54,321 bases of DNA from Bacillus sp. REN3 (GTDB lineage: Bacteria > Bacillota > Bacilli > Bacillales > Cytobacillaceae). The stretch lies in NCBI RefSeq assembly GCF_017912555.1, contig NZ_JAERSD010000004.1:1-54321 (forward strand). The letters run 5' to 3'. Of the stretch, positions 25,436-34,668 are shown piece by piece; the first letter of the stretch is position 1; each line of letters opens with the position of its first letter. The position numbers and the translations under genes are program-made. The notes beneath the pieces are model-generated. The model worked only from the letters and a program-made list of their open reading frames with translations, was not told the DNA's origin and did not search any database.

Positions 25436-25457
25436 AGTGAGACAGGAGTTTCGATAT

Positions 25458-26102
25458 ATGAACATTGAACAACTAAAAGCCATGATTGAATTGCAGGCTC
25501 TCCAAAATTTCAGCAAGCCTGCAGGGCAATCGGGAAACGGCCTTTTTCAGGAAATGCTGTCTGGTATGCTTGATGGCAAAAATCAGGTTCTGGGAACAGT
25601 CGCAACCCTGGTGGATGATGTTCATCCAGCAGGCAATGTCAATCAGGATCGCATTTTCAACCTGGCACAGAACAGCATCCAGCAAATGCTCCCCCCTGTC
25701 CAGCTGACGAAACTGTCTTTAAAGAACAATGATTTTGATGAAATCGTCGAACAGGCTGCAGCTAAATACAATCTGCCTGTGAAATTAATAAAGTCTGTCA
25801 TCCAAAAGGAATCGAATTTCAATCCGAACGCTGTCAGTCCAGCTGGCGCCTCAGGCTTGATGCAACTGATGCCGTCAACAGCAAGGGGACTTGGCGTTAA
25901 GAACATTTTTGATCCCGCTGAAAATATTTTCGCAGGAACGAAATACTTAAGGCAGATGATGGATAAATATGACGGCCGTCTTGAATTAGCACTGGCCGCA
26001 TACAATGCCGGACCGGGAAACGTGGATAAATATGGAGGCATCCCGCCGTTCAGGGAAACACAGAATTACGTACAAAAGATCAGGAATATGTTCTATGGAT
26101 GA
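25458..26102 (+). CDS. cwlQ: Lytic transglycosylase, CwlQ (YjbJ)-like
   Basis: A 214-aa protein with a C-terminal SLT (goose-lysozyme-like) domain of about 110 residues. The catalytic Glu lies in VIQKESNFNPNAVSPAGA, and ASGLMQLMPSTARGLGV and LALAAYNAGPGNVDKYGG are the other SLT motifs. B. subtilis YjbJ (CwlQ) has muramidase and lytic transglycosylase activity on peptidoglycan. No signal peptide is visible in the first 90 residues, so its export route is unclear. The start at 25458 has AGGAG nine bases upstream; an upstream in-frame GTG overlaps that site. Confidence 0.88.
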   Translation: MNIEQLKAMIELQALQNFSKPAGQSGNGLFQEMLSGMLDGKNQVLGTVATLVDDVHPAGNVNQDRIFNLAQNSIQQMLPPVQLTKLSLKNNDFDEIVEQAAAKYNLPVKLIKSVIQKESNFNPNAVSPAGASGLMQLMPSTARGLGVKNIFDPAENIFAGTKYLRQMMDKYDGRLELALAAYNAGPGNVDKYGGIPPFRETQNYVQKIRNMFYG

Positions 26103-26109
26103 TATTTCC

Positions 26110-26142
26110 AACCGTCTGTCATTGGCAACAGACGGTTTTTTT
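26110..26142 (+). terminator. Terminator after cwlQ
   Basis: AACCGTCTGT and ACAGACGGTT form a 10-bp perfect stem followed by TTTTT. Confidence 0.9.
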
Positions 26143-26280
26143 GTGTACATTATTAAGACACATTGCGTCTTTAAGCTATTTATTTGAGATATAAATTTAG
26201 CATTGCTAAAATAAATAGCATAACTTGAATGCTGGAACCGTTTTTCCACTATAAAAATTCTTTTCAAAGGAGTTATAAAT

Positions 26281-26682
26281 ATGGTTGAGAATAAGAGCCT
26301 ACCATTCGAAGCCATTGGCGAAGGAACACTTCACCGGCTGGTCGACGCTTTTTACCACCGTGTTGGAATGCATCCTGATCTTGCTCCTATTTTCCCGGAT
26401 GATCTATCTGAAACCGCACGCAAACAAAAACAGTTCTTGACTCAATATTTAGGAGGACCTCCTTTATATACAAATGAACATGGCCATCCAATGCTCCGCG
26501 CAAGGCACCTGCCTTTCCGGGTGACACCGAAAAGAGCCAGGGCCTGGCTTGCCTGCATGGCCGAAGCAATGGATGAAGTTGGCCTGGACGGGCCTGTCAG
26601 GGACGATTTCTATGCACGCCTTAACCTGACGGCACAGCATATGATCAACACACCTGATGGTGAAGATGGTGAAAACACATGA
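26281..26682 (+). CDS. yjbI: Truncated hemoglobin (group II) YjbI
   Basis: A 133-aa truncated 2-on-2 globin, orthologous to B. subtilis YjbI. It begins with [20 protein letters not shown], where the family's Tyr B10 occurs. [14 protein letters not shown] is typical of group II, and [18 protein letters not shown] holds the proximal histidine that binds haem. In relatives it protects against oxidative stress and has been linked to peroxidase activity. GGAGTTATAA precedes the ATG. The stop overlaps the spxH start (ATGA), so yjbI-spxH is one translationally coupled operon. Confidence 0.93.
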   Translation: MVENKSLPFEAIGEGTLHRLVDAFYHRVGMHPDLAPIFPDDLSETARKQKQFLTQYLGGPPLYTNEHGHPMLRARHLPFRVTPKRARAWLACMAEAMDEVGLDGPVRDDFYARLNLTAQHMINTPDGEDGENT

Positions 26683-27560
26683 GACTCAGCAGGGAAAATT
26701 TATTATGCTATGATCCTGCTGAGCTGTGCCACAGCATGGATAAAAAGCCGCTAGAGATATACATGTTCGTTGATCCGCTCTGCCCTGAGTGCTGGGCACT
26801 TGAGCCGATTACCAAGAAGCTGCAGATTGAATATGGGAAGTATTTCTCAATCCGCCATGTATTAAGCGGAAAACTGGCAACCTTGAATATGTGCAGAAAG
26901 AAACGGTATGAGACGATTGCCGAACTTTGGGAAAAGACAGCGAGCAGGACCGGGATGTCCTGTGACGGCAGCCTGTGGTTCGAAAACCCGGTTTCCTCTC
27001 CATATCTGGCTTCCATCGCCATCAAGTCAGCTGAGCTGCAGGGCAAAAAGAAAGGCATTCGTTTTTTGCGCAAGCTTCAGGAAGTTTTATTCCTTGAGAA
27101 ACAAAATATATCAAATTTCGATGTGTTGAAAAGCTGCGCCCGAAATGTCGGCCTGGATGTTGAAGAGTTTGTCACCGATATCCACTCGGAAACGGCTGCC
27201 CGTGCATTCCAGGGAGATCTGAAAATCACGAACGAAATGGATGTGGAGGAAATCCCAACACTCGTATTCTTTAACGAGAATGTTGAAGATGAAGGAATTA
27301 AAATCACCGGATATTATCCTTATGAGGTATACGTCCAAATCCTAGAAGAAATGCTTCCTGAAAAACCGGAGCCTGCGAAGCCTCCTTCCATTGAGAACTT
27401 CATTAAGCATTATACAATGGTCGCAACGAAGGAAGTGGCAGTCGTATACGACATGACTTCTGCACAGGCGGAAAAGGAAATGAAAAAACTATTGCTCAAA
27501 CAAAAAGTCGAGCAAGTACCGGCAAAATACGGAATGTTTTGGAGATCGATCGAGGAATGA
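26679..27560 (+). CDS. spxH: ClpXP adaptor for Spx degradation, SpxH (YjbH)
   Basis: A 293-aa DsbA-like protein that presents Spx to ClpXP for degradation. The N-terminal thioredoxin-like fold has CPEC at residues 35-38 in [16 protein letters not shown], the redox motif of YjbH. A helical insertion and a cis-Pro-type loop ([11 protein letters not shown]) follow. Its target gene, spx, is about 7 kb to the right in this window. Translation is coupled with yjbI by an ATGA overlap, the usual arrangement in Bacillus. A terminator starts at its stop codon. Confidence 0.93.
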   Translation: MRLSRENLLCYDPAELCHSMDKKPLEIYMFVDPLCPECWALEPITKKLQIEYGKYFSIRHVLSGKLATLNMCRKKRYETIAELWEKTASRTGMSCDGSLWFENPVSSPYLASIAIKSAELQGKKKGIRFLRKLQEVLFLEKQNISNFDVLKSCARNVGLDVEEFVTDIHSETAARAFQGDLKITNEMDVEEIPTLVFFNENVEDEGIKITGYYPYEVYVQILEEMLPEKPEPAKPPSIENFIKHYTMVATKEVAVVYDMTSAQAEKEMKKLLLKQKVEQVPAKYGMFWRSIEE

Positions 27561-27584
27561 CCGTGCAGGCGCACGGTTTTTTTC
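27560..27584 (+). terminator. Terminator after spxH
   Basis: CCGTGC/GCACGG with a four-base loop and TTTTTTT directly follow the stop codon. Confidence 0.9.
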
Positions 27585-27989
27585 TTCTGCATGTGGCATT
27601 CCCTGTGCATGACAAGCATGTCCTCTTTTTGCTAATCTTGTGCTCAATAAAATGACTCAGCTGATGCCAGCTTTTTTATACAGGAATATTTGCGAATACA
27701 ATAATAGGGATGACATATCCAGCCAGAAAACACGAGAAAGGCCCTGCAGCTCTCCAACGGCAGGGCCTTTCTCTCTATAATACGAACAAAGGGGATGGGA
27801 GAAATTTTTCACGGTCAAACAAAGGGGTATATGTTTGCTTGTGATCAACTTCACGCTCTAAATATACCATGCTCTCAAAGCCATCACAATATGTTTGTGT
27901 GTTATTTCACATTATTGTCAAATCTATTCATTTTTTTGTTATTCCCGCATACACTAGGAGCAAATCAATGTTAGGCGTGGTGGTTTTCC
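27561..27989. other. Gene-free stretch with several hairpins
   Basis: Besides the spxH terminator, this region holds AGCTG/CAGCT plus TTTTTT (27659-27678). It also holds a 12-bp perfect stem GAAAGGCCCTGC (27735-27746 with 27760-27771). The rest is AT-rich and probably contains the promoter of the small membrane protein. I see no gene with a ribosome site here. Confidence 0.5.
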
Positions 27990-28163
27990 TTGGAAAAATT
28001 CATCCTGTTCCTGCTATCCCTGTTCATCTTGCTTTCGTTCATCGTACATATATGCGGGTTGATGCATATCATCCCTTTGTATGTCACATCCCCGCTCATG
28101 TTCCTTTCGCTGTTCAGCCTGCTTGTCTATCTAAACAGCCGTAGGAGTTTCAGAGGATTTTAA
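27990..28163 (+). CDS. Small membrane protein, 57 aa
   Basis: A frame starting with TTG reads MEKFILFLLSLFILLSFIVH, then a short loop (ICGLMHIIP), a second hydrophobic helix (LMFLSLFSLLVYL) and a basic tail NSRRSFRGF. Two transmembrane helices and a positive C-terminus fit a real small membrane protein. The ribosome site is weak (GGTGG about nine bases upstream). A GC-rich hairpin follows the stop immediately. A longer frame overlaps it but does not look protein-like. I know no function. Confidence 0.5.
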   Translation: MEKFILFLLSLFILLSFIVHICGLMHIIPLYVTSPLMFLSLFSLLVYLNSRRSFRGF

Positions 28164-28166
28164 TAA

Positions 28167-28193
28167 CCGGCCGGAAACAGTTTTCCCGGCCGG
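28167..28193 (+). terminator. GC-rich hairpin after the small membrane protein
   Basis: CCGGCCGG pairs with CCGGCCGG, extended by AAA/TTT with one bulge. No T-run follows, so it may be a Rho-independent terminator with a weak tract. Confidence 0.5.
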
Positions 28194-28314
28194 GCAAACA
28201 GTTTTATCAGCAATTCTGTCTTGGACCTTGAAATTCCCTTCGATCAGGACAAGCTATCCATCCTGAAGGTGAAAGGACAACCTTTCTGCCAGAGGACTAT
28301 CGCTCTTTTTCAAG

Positions 28315-30132
28315 TTATGACAGCAGTCCTTCCATTTCGTTCAATTTTTCCTCGAATACCTTAAATGCTTCTTCAATCGGCTTAGGGCTTGTCATATCGA
28401 CTCCTGCTTTTTTCAATACTTCGATTGGATAATCAGAACTTCCCGCCTTCAGGAAATCGACATAGCGTTTAACCGCGGGCTCCCCCTCCTCAAGGATCTG
28501 CTTGCTGAGAGCTGTTGCCGCGCTGAAACCAGTCGCATACTGATAGACATAGTAATTGTAGTAGAAATGAGGGATCCTTGACCATTCCAAACCGATTTCT
28601 TCATCAATATCTATGTCCTCGGAGCCAAAATACTTTTTGTTCAGCTCATAGTAATCGGTTGTCAGCGATTCGGCTGTCAATGCTTCGTTATTCTGTGCTT
28701 TCTGGTGGATCAAATGCTCGAATTCAGCAAACATCGTCTGCCTGAAGACCGTTCCGCGGAAACCTTCAAGATAATGATTCAATAGGTAGAGACGCTCTTG
28801 TTCATCTTCAGTCGTTTTCAACATATAGTCATTCAGTAAAGCTTCATTGCACGTTGAAGCTACCTCGGCAACAAAAATCGAATAGCTGCCATAAGGGTAT
28901 GGCTGGGTCTTACGTGTATAATAGCTGTGGACGGAATGCCCGAACTCATGGGCTAAAGTGAACAAGTTATTGACATTATCCTGCCAATTCATCAGGATGT
29001 AAGGATTTGTCCCATAAGCACCGGAAGAATATGCACCGCTGCGTTTGCCTTTGTTTTCTTGTACATCCACCCAACGGTTTTGGAACCCTTCCTTCAGGAT
29101 ATTGATATATTCTTCCCCCAATGGCTCCAGCCCTTTCAGGATGATTTCTTTTGCCTCTTGATACGAGATTTCCATCTTGACATTTTTGACAAGAGGCGTA
29201 TAGAGATCATACATGTGGAGCTTGTCAACGCCAAGCACCTTGCGGCGGAGCTTTACATAACGGTGGAGCAGGTGAAGGTTTTTATTCACCGTGTCCACAA
29301 GATTTTCGTATACACTTTCAGGAATGTTATTGGCCGAAAGCGCTGCGTGGCGGGCAGAATCATACTTTCGTACCCGCGCATTGAAATTATCCTTCTTCAC
29401 ATTTCCGCTCAGTGTGCTTGCGAATGTATTGCGGAAACTGCCATAAGTCTTATAGACTGCCTGGAACGCCTCCTTCCGTACCCGGCGGTCCTCACTCTCA
29501 AGGAAGCGGATATACCGGCCATGGGTGATTTCAACTTCCTCCCCGTTTTCATCCTTGATTGACGGGAATTCAAGGTCTGCGTTATTCAGCATTCCAAAAG
29601 TGTTGGAAGGAGAGCTCATTACTTCTGATGCTTGTGCAAGCAGTGCCTCTTCCGTAGCAGATAGTACATGCGGTCGCTGAAGATTGATTTCTTCTAGTGC
29701 ATGTCCATATAATTTCAATTCTTCTTTTTCATCCAAAAAACGTTTGATGTCCGCCTCATCAACCGCAAGGATTTCCGGAACGATGAATGCGAAGGAACTT
29801 GCAGCATGTGTATACAAGTTTTTAATCCTGTCATCCATTCCTTGATAGAATGAGTTGGCCGTGTCCTGGTCATATCTCATATGAGCGTAAGTGTACAGCC
29901 GTCCCAAGCGTTCAAGGATCTGGTCCTGCAATTGAAGCGCATTGTAAAGCTGGTCAGCGCTTCCCCCTAATTTCCCTTGGAATTCCTGGATTCCAGGAAG
30001 CATTCCCTTTACTTCCTCGAATTCTTTTTCCCACGCCTCATCATTAGCATAAATGTCTTCAAGCCTCCAAGTATCTTCAACCGCTACTTCACTTCTTGAA
30101 GGTAATTTCTTTACAGTATTCTGGTTCGACAT
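28315..30132 (-). CDS. pepF: Oligoendopeptidase F
   Basis: A 605-aa cytosolic zinc metallopeptidase of the M3 family that cuts short peptides of about 7-17 residues. The zinc motif is HEFGH at residues 395-399, with EVASTCNEALL about 25 residues later supplying the third ligand Glu. The N-terminal helical domain begins around VAVEDTWRLEDIYAND. I start at 30132 because AAGGAGG is six bases upstream; an ATG 57 bases earlier lacks a ribosome site. Length and position (B. subtilis YjbG) match. Peptides imported by the Opp and App systems are plausible substrates. Confidence 0.95.
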   Translation of the reverse strand: MSNQNTVKKLPSRSEVAVEDTWRLEDIYANDEAWEKEFEEVKGMLPGIQEFQGKLGGSADQLYNALQLQDQILERLGRLYTYAHMRYDQDTANSFYQGMDDRIKNLYTHAASSFAFIVPEILAVDEADIKRFLDEKEELKLYGHALEEINLQRPHVLSATEEALLAQASEVMSSPSNTFGMLNNADLEFPSIKDENGEEVEITHGRYIRFLESEDRRVRKEAFQAVYKTYGSFRNTFASTLSGNVKKDNFNARVRKYDSARHAALSANNIPESVYENLVDTVNKNLHLLHRYVKLRRKVLGVDKLHMYDLYTPLVKNVKMEISYQEAKEIILKGLEPLGEEYINILKEGFQNRWVDVQENKGKRSGAYSSGAYGTNPYILMNWQDNVNNLFTLAHEFGHSVHSYYTRKTQPYPYGSYSIFVAEVASTCNEALLNDYMLKTTEDEQERLYLLNHYLEGFRGTVFRQTMFAEFEHLIHQKAQNNEALTAESLTTDYYELNKKYFGSEDIDIDEEIGLEWSRIPHFYYNYYVYQYATGFSAATALSKQILEEGEPAVKRYVDFLKAGSSDYPIEVLKKAGVDMTSPKPIEEAFKVFEEKLNEMEGLLS

Positions 30133-30271
30133 AATGATCCTCCTTGCGACATTTCGATTTTCGAAGAACTTTTCTCCCACATTAAGCATTCGCTAATGAC
30201 TTTTCAATTCCTTCTAATATGTCCAATTATAACGTAAAAGTCCCCATTTTATCTTAACCATTCTTTCGTTA

Positions 30272-31492
30272 TCATTTCCCCCTTTCACTTGCAAGCTTAT
30301 AGACTTCGCGGAAAGTTTTTTCTATTTTTTGGTAAAATCTGTCAACCTGCCGCATTTGTTCTTCTACCGTCAGCTGAACTGTTCTCTCTTCAATCATTTT
30401 TAATCGTTGAGGATTTATTTTCCTCAGGATGGAGAGTTCGGTAAGAAGCAGCAAGTATTCATCCAGCACATCCCCTCCATTTCCTCCTTGATGATTTGGA
30501 AGCTTCCGAAACCGGATTTGCTGCCTGTTGATCCGCTTCAAAAAGGCCGCGCGAATATCACTGTACTCGACCGATTCGCCTTTTTTCAAATATCGGAATA
30601 CGTCCAGATAAAGATATGCCTGCCAGATTAAGGATGGTGTCTCGATATAAATACCGGAAAATAAAGGAAGTCCGATTTCAGGAGGAAGACTGTGGATGTT
30701 GAGGCGGTGCTCGTATAGCTCGCGGAGAAAGGGATCGCCATAAGCAGATGGGTATTTCATATATCTTGCCTTGAATCTTTGCAGTTCAGCCTTCCATTGT
30801 TTTAGAAATGGCTTTGACGGGAATGTTGGCATGATGAGGTGTCTGATGGAGGATTTACTGAGTGAACTAACTACGGGCGTGGCAATTGCCCTGCGTGAGG
30901 AGACCGGCAGAAGAGAATGCAGGTGGATGAATTGTTCAGTAATGGGGCAAAAGGCAGGAAACGTCCATGATCCATCGGTCCGGCGCAAGAAAAGATATAA
31001 AAATGGGCTAAGGGAAAAAGTATGCGCACCTGCTCGCTTGATAAGGCTGCCGGCAGCAATCCAAATAGGGATGTACCCATTTTCAAGGTATCGCACTGTC
31101 CTTTTGATGAAAAGCTCTTCAGGAATAACAGAACATTGGTATTCGAGAGCATATTTCTTTCCGTTCCAGCTGAAAGCTATATCAGGCTTCTGCCTGACCA
31201 ATGGATCGAACTTTTCAAGTTCTGCGTCGATTCCCTGCTTGACGAGCCATTCAAACAACTTCAGCTTTCCTGATAAATGGTAATCCGACTCCCGTTCGTA
31301 CTGGCTCTCGCAGCTGCTCCCCGCTTGGTGGGAAAAATGCCAGATCCGTTTGCTGCCAAGCTTCAAAATCACTTCTTCATTGCATTCCGGACAATAGAAC
31401 TTCTCCTTGTTCCTGATGGCAGATAATTCCTCTTTTTTCCACCTTTCTGCAAGCGAGAGCTTTTCTCCCGATTTTCGGTTTGCAATAAGCAC
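30272..31492 (-). CDS. coiA: Competence protein CoiA
   Basis: A 406-aa protein needed for DNA uptake and recombination in competent cells. It has an N-terminal zinc-finger-like module (FYCPECNEEVILKLG, about 31-46, then IWHFSH) and a central nuclease-like domain with PDIAFSWNGKKYALEYQCS. That domain fits a restriction-endonuclease-type D...E-x-Q core. The C-terminal third is helical. It starts with GTG; AAAGGAGG lies eleven bases upstream, slightly far. The same zinc module recurs at the N-terminus of YjcD in this window. Competence control is expected but I did not find a clear ComK box. Confidence 0.92.
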   Translation of the reverse strand: MLIANRKSGEKLSLAERWKKEELSAIRNKEKFYCPECNEEVILKLGSKRIWHFSHQAGSSCESQYERESDYHLSGKLKLFEWLVKQGIDAELEKFDPLVRQKPDIAFSWNGKKYALEYQCSVIPEELFIKRTVRYLENGYIPIWIAAGSLIKRAGAHTFSLSPFLYLFLRRTDGSWTFPAFCPITEQFIHLHSLLPVSSRRAIATPVVSSLSKSSIRHLIMPTFPSKPFLKQWKAELQRFKARYMKYPSAYGDPFLRELYEHRLNIHSLPPEIGLPLFSGIYIETPSLIWQAYLYLDVFRYLKKGESVEYSDIRAAFLKRINRQQIRFRKLPNHQGGNGGDVLDEYLLLLTELSILRKINPQRLKMIEERTVQLTVEEQMRQVDRFYQKIEKTFREVYKLASERGK

Positions 31493-31631
31493 AATAACAT
31501 GCGCCTCCTTTCCATTTTGAATATTCGCCTGCCATCCTGAAAATCCTCTTTACGAAAATCGGAATTTTTCCAATCAGCACTGAACCAGAAACAATCCATC
31601 GAAAAAAACGCCCGGTCTGGGCGTTCTTCCA

Positions 31632-33143
31632 TTACAGCATCGGCGACAGCAGCCTTGATGTTGATTCAAGGACCCGATAGCCAAAATGCCTTTTATTAAA
31701 TTCATCAAGGAGGATTTCCTTTGAAGCGAGCAGATCATTTTCGAATTCCATCACCAGCTCTTCCGTACTTGCTGTCTTATACAGGAAGGCATTGACCTCG
31801 AAGTTCAGGTGGAAGCTCCTCATATCCATGTTCGAGGTACCGATGGAAGCGAGTTTTCCATCGACAATGACGATTTTGCTGTGCATGAACCCTTTTTCAT
31901 ATTCGTATATTTTTACCCCTGCTTCAAGCAATTCCGGGAAATAGGATCGTGAAGCAAAAAAAACGATCCTTTTATCCGGACGCTGGGGAACGAGCAGCCT
32001 GACATCAAGTCCGCTTAGCGCAGCAATCTTGATGGCAGAAAATATATCTTCATCTGGTATGAAATAAGGAGAGGCGATCCAGACCGAATGGTCCGCAGAT
32101 GAAATCATCGAGAAAAAGATGTTCTTGATGACACTCCATTCATTGTCCGGGCCACCGGCAATCATCTGGACACCTCCATGCGTATTTTCGATCAGAGGAG
32201 GCGACAAATATTCCGATGTCAGGAAACTCTGGTTCGTCATATAAAACCAATCCTGCAAGAAGATAAGCTGGAGGCTCCTGACCGCTTCGCCCCTGACCAT
32301 CAAATGGGTGTCCCGCCAAAATCCAAAGCTTTTGTCCCTTCCCAAATACTCGTCTCCAATATTCAAGCCTCCAACAAAACCTGTCGATCCATCGATGACA
32401 ACGATTTTCCTATGATTCCTGAAATTGAATTTGCTATTCAAAAACGGAAATGTCACCGGCCCGAATTCAACCATTTCGACCCCGGCCTTCGTTAAATCGG
32501 ACACATATTTTTTTGACAGCTGCCAGGATCCCACTGAATCATACAGGAATCGAACCTTTACACCTTCCAGGGCCTTTTTGATCAATACGTCTTTAATTTC
32601 TTCCCCGATCAGGTCATCCCGTACAATATAGTATTCCATGTGGATATGATGATTTGCTTTCTTTAAATGTTCAAGAATATGGCTAAAAGTCTCTTCCCCA
32701 TTCGTCAAAATCTTTGTCGTAGTTGAGAAAGAAATTGGGCTGTTGCCTAGTTTTTGTGCGAGTGTAAACAATCTCCGGTGATCGGCTTCCATCTCAAGCA
32801 TCCTTGACTCATTTGCTTTCTCCGCTTCCCCCTCGATTTTAAGGAAAGTCTGTTTATCGAGGAAATACTTCTTCCTGAACATTTTCTCTTTGCGGTAATT
32901 GCGCCCGAATAGCAGATAAAAAATAAAGCCGATAAGAGGGAATCCTCCGAGCACGACCAGCCAGGTTAATGTCTGGGCCGGATGGCGGTTCTCAAGGAAG
33001 ATGACAAAGCTGATGAAAATCACTGACAAAGTCATCAGGATACTGATATACCCCAGAAACCCGTCCTGCAGCTTTTCATTTAAGATATAATAGATTCCAG
33101 CCAGCAAAATGATAAACAACAACACACGTACGGTATTTCTCAA
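31632..33143 (-). CDS. cls: Cardiolipin synthase
   Basis: A 503-aa phospholipase-D-superfamily enzyme that condenses two phosphatidylglycerol molecules into cardiolipin at the membrane. Two N-terminal hydrophobic segments (about 5-22 and 30-50) are followed by a third near 60-80. Two HKD motifs are intact: H244-x-K246...D251 in NHRKIVVIDG, and H421-x-K423...D428 in MHSKIVIVDGK. The length is typical. It lies between mecA and coiA, on the same strand, but gaps of over 100 bp suggest its own promoter. Confidence 0.95.
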   Translation of the reverse strand: MRNTVRVLLFIILLAGIYYILNEKLQDGFLGYISILMTLSVIFISFVIFLENRHPAQTLTWLVVLGGFPLIGFIFYLLFGRNYRKEKMFRKKYFLDKQTFLKIEGEAEKANESRMLEMEADHRRLFTLAQKLGNSPISFSTTTKILTNGEETFSHILEHLKKANHHIHMEYYIVRDDLIGEEIKDVLIKKALEGVKVRFLYDSVGSWQLSKKYVSDLTKAGVEMVEFGPVTFPFLNSKFNFRNHRKIVVIDGSTGFVGGLNIGDEYLGRDKSFGFWRDTHLMVRGEAVRSLQLIFLQDWFYMTNQSFLTSEYLSPPLIENTHGGVQMIAGGPDNEWSVIKNIFFSMISSADHSVWIASPYFIPDEDIFSAIKIAALSGLDVRLLVPQRPDKRIVFFASRSYFPELLEAGVKIYEYEKGFMHSKIVIVDGKLASIGTSNMDMRSFHLNFEVNAFLYKTASTEELVMEFENDLLASKEILLDEFNKRHFGYRVLESTSRLLSPML

Positions 33144-33247
33144 CAGTCTTCACCTGAATTCTCTCTCTTATTTCCCCGCTGTTGCGGATTCATTGTTAAT
33201 TTATACGTTTCTATATATGAAAAGGATTCATATATCATCATAGCAAA

Positions 33248-33276
33248 AAAGCCGACTTCATTTCTGAAATCGGCTC
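33248..33276 (-). terminator. Terminator after mecA
   Basis: AGCCGATTTCA pairs with TGAAGTCGGCT with one mismatch, followed on the minus strand by TTTTTTGC. Confidence 0.8.
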
Positions 33277-33280
33277 GCTG

Positions 33281-33952
33281 TTAAGCAAAATGTTTCTTTA
33301 GGACACTGAAGACATCTTCTCCGATGATCTTAATGCCATATTCTTCGAGGCGGTGGATCGTAACATTCGACTCCGTACCAAACTCGAGAAGGATACTTAA
33401 GATGTTATCGATTTCTTCTTCATCCTCGAACTCCTGCTCAGGAAACTCTATATATAAATAATACTTTTCTGAGAAACTGTACAAACTGGTTTTGATTTTA
33501 TCGATCCCCGGCCTCTTTGAAAGGGCGATGACATCTTCAAAATCGTTGAATTGCAGCAGGAACTCAAGATCGTCATCAAAAGCTGGATCATTTTCCTGTA
33601 CTCCATTTGAATTGAACTGATGGTCAAGCAGCTCCTCGATTCTCTCATCGACTGGGAGATCCTTGGCTTTGTCACCAGGGATCGGAAGCTCGAATTTTGG
33701 TCCATCCTTGGATAAATGGGCTTTGGTTACCAGGATTTCCAGACCTTTTTCAAGCGCCTGTACCTGAATCCATAAAGGGCCTTCAACTGCAAACTCTTCT
33801 TCCTGGTGGACCTCATCCATCATTTCCCAGAAGAGTTCTTCGCTGCGGTCGCGGTTGTACCAGATTTCTTCCCGATCGAATCCGCGTTCCTCTATGTCCA
33901 AATAGGAAATATAAAACTTGACCGTATTTTCATTAATACGTTCGATTTCCAT
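33281..33952 (-). CDS. mecA: Adaptor protein MecA
   Basis: A 223-aa ClpC adaptor that recruits ComK and other substrates, and activates the ClpCP protease. The N-terminal substrate-binding domain begins MEIERINENTVKFYISYLDI. A charged linker (about 85-130) leads to the C-terminal ClpC-binding domain with EDVIALSKRPGIDKIKTSLY. The start at 33952 follows GGGAGAG; thirteen upstream residues in frame have no family match. It neighbours spx, cls and coiA as in B. subtilis, so a competence and stress protease-control cluster is conserved here. Confidence 0.95.
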   Translation of the reverse strand: MEIERINENTVKFYISYLDIEERGFDREEIWYNRDRSEELFWEMMDEVHQEEEFAVEGPLWIQVQALEKGLEILVTKAHLSKDGPKFELPIPGDKAKDLPVDERIEELLDHQFNSNGVQENDPAFDDDLEFLLQFNDFEDVIALSKRPGIDKIKTSLYSFSEKYYLYIEFPEQEFEDEEEIDNILSILLEFGTESNVTIHRLEEYGIKIIGEDVFSVLKKHFA

Positions 33953-34233
33953 TCTCTTCTCTCCCTTCCAGGCAAAGATTTGAAGGGACAAAATACCCCC
34001 ATGAAAGCTTCTTCATTTTTCATTTACCCTAAATGAATAACTCAGGATCCCTTTGTTTTTATTTAGGGAAGATGAATAAGACTAACGATCTTGTACTTTT
34101 ATTTTATGTCATCTTAATCCTTTTGGGAAATAAAATGAATACCCATTTTCAGAAAAGGCTCGTACAAAGATACAATGCATGTATTTTATACATCTTATCA
34201 GAAATATACCGGGATTTCAATTTCCCGGGCACA

Positions 34234-34270
34234 CAAAAAAACTCCCCATTATGAAAAACAGGGAGCTTTG
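34234..34270 (-). terminator. Terminator after spx
   Basis: AAGCTCCC pairs with GGGGAGTT around an A/T-rich loop, and TTTTTTTG follows on the minus strand. A second small hairpin (CCGGGA/TCCCGG, 34209-34228) lies just beyond. Confidence 0.8.
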
Positions 34271-34272
34271 AA

Positions 34273-34668
34273 TCAGTTAACCAGTCTTTGTGCTTCTCTC
34301 AGCTGGAAAGTACGTACTTTCCTTGGCAGGAAACGGCGGATTTCATCTTCATTATAGCCAACCTGCAGACGCTTTTCATCAATGATAATGGGGCGGCGGA
34401 GCAGGCCAGGATTTTCTTTGATCAGCTCGAACAATTCCTGGAGGGGCATCGTTTCAAGATTGACATCAAGCTTTTGGAATGTCTTTGAACGGGTAGAAAT
34501 GATTTCATCGGTCCCATCCTCTGTCATTCGAAGGATTTCCTTTATTTCATCGATCGATAGCGGCTCTGAGAAAATATTTCTTTCAGTGTATGGAATTTCA
34601 TGTTCTTCAAGCCATGATTTTGCTTTTCTGCATGAAGTACAACTTGGTGAAGTGTATAAAGTGACCAT
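34273..34668 (-). CDS. spx: Redox-sensing transcriptional regulator Spx
   Basis: A 131-aa ArsC-fold regulator that binds the alpha-subunit C-terminal domain of RNA polymerase and activates thiol-stress genes. The redox switch is C10-T-S-C13 in [33 protein letters not shown] covers the conserved RPI loop. It is turned over by ClpXP through SpxH, encoded in this window. The ribosome site GGGAG is about twelve bases upstream. The 430-bp upstream region has room for several promoters, as in B. subtilis. Confidence 0.97.
   Translation of the reverse strand: MVTLYTSPSCTSCRKAKSWLEEHEIPYTERNIFSEPLSIDEIKEILRMTEDGTDEIISTRSKTFQKLDVNLETMPLQELFELIKENPGLLRRPIIIDEKRLQVGYNEDEIRRFLPRKVRTFQLREAQRLVN

Noticed and set aside
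27869-28144. 91-aa plus-strand frame
   Set aside because: It overlaps the two-helix membrane protein in another frame and lacks a ribosome site.
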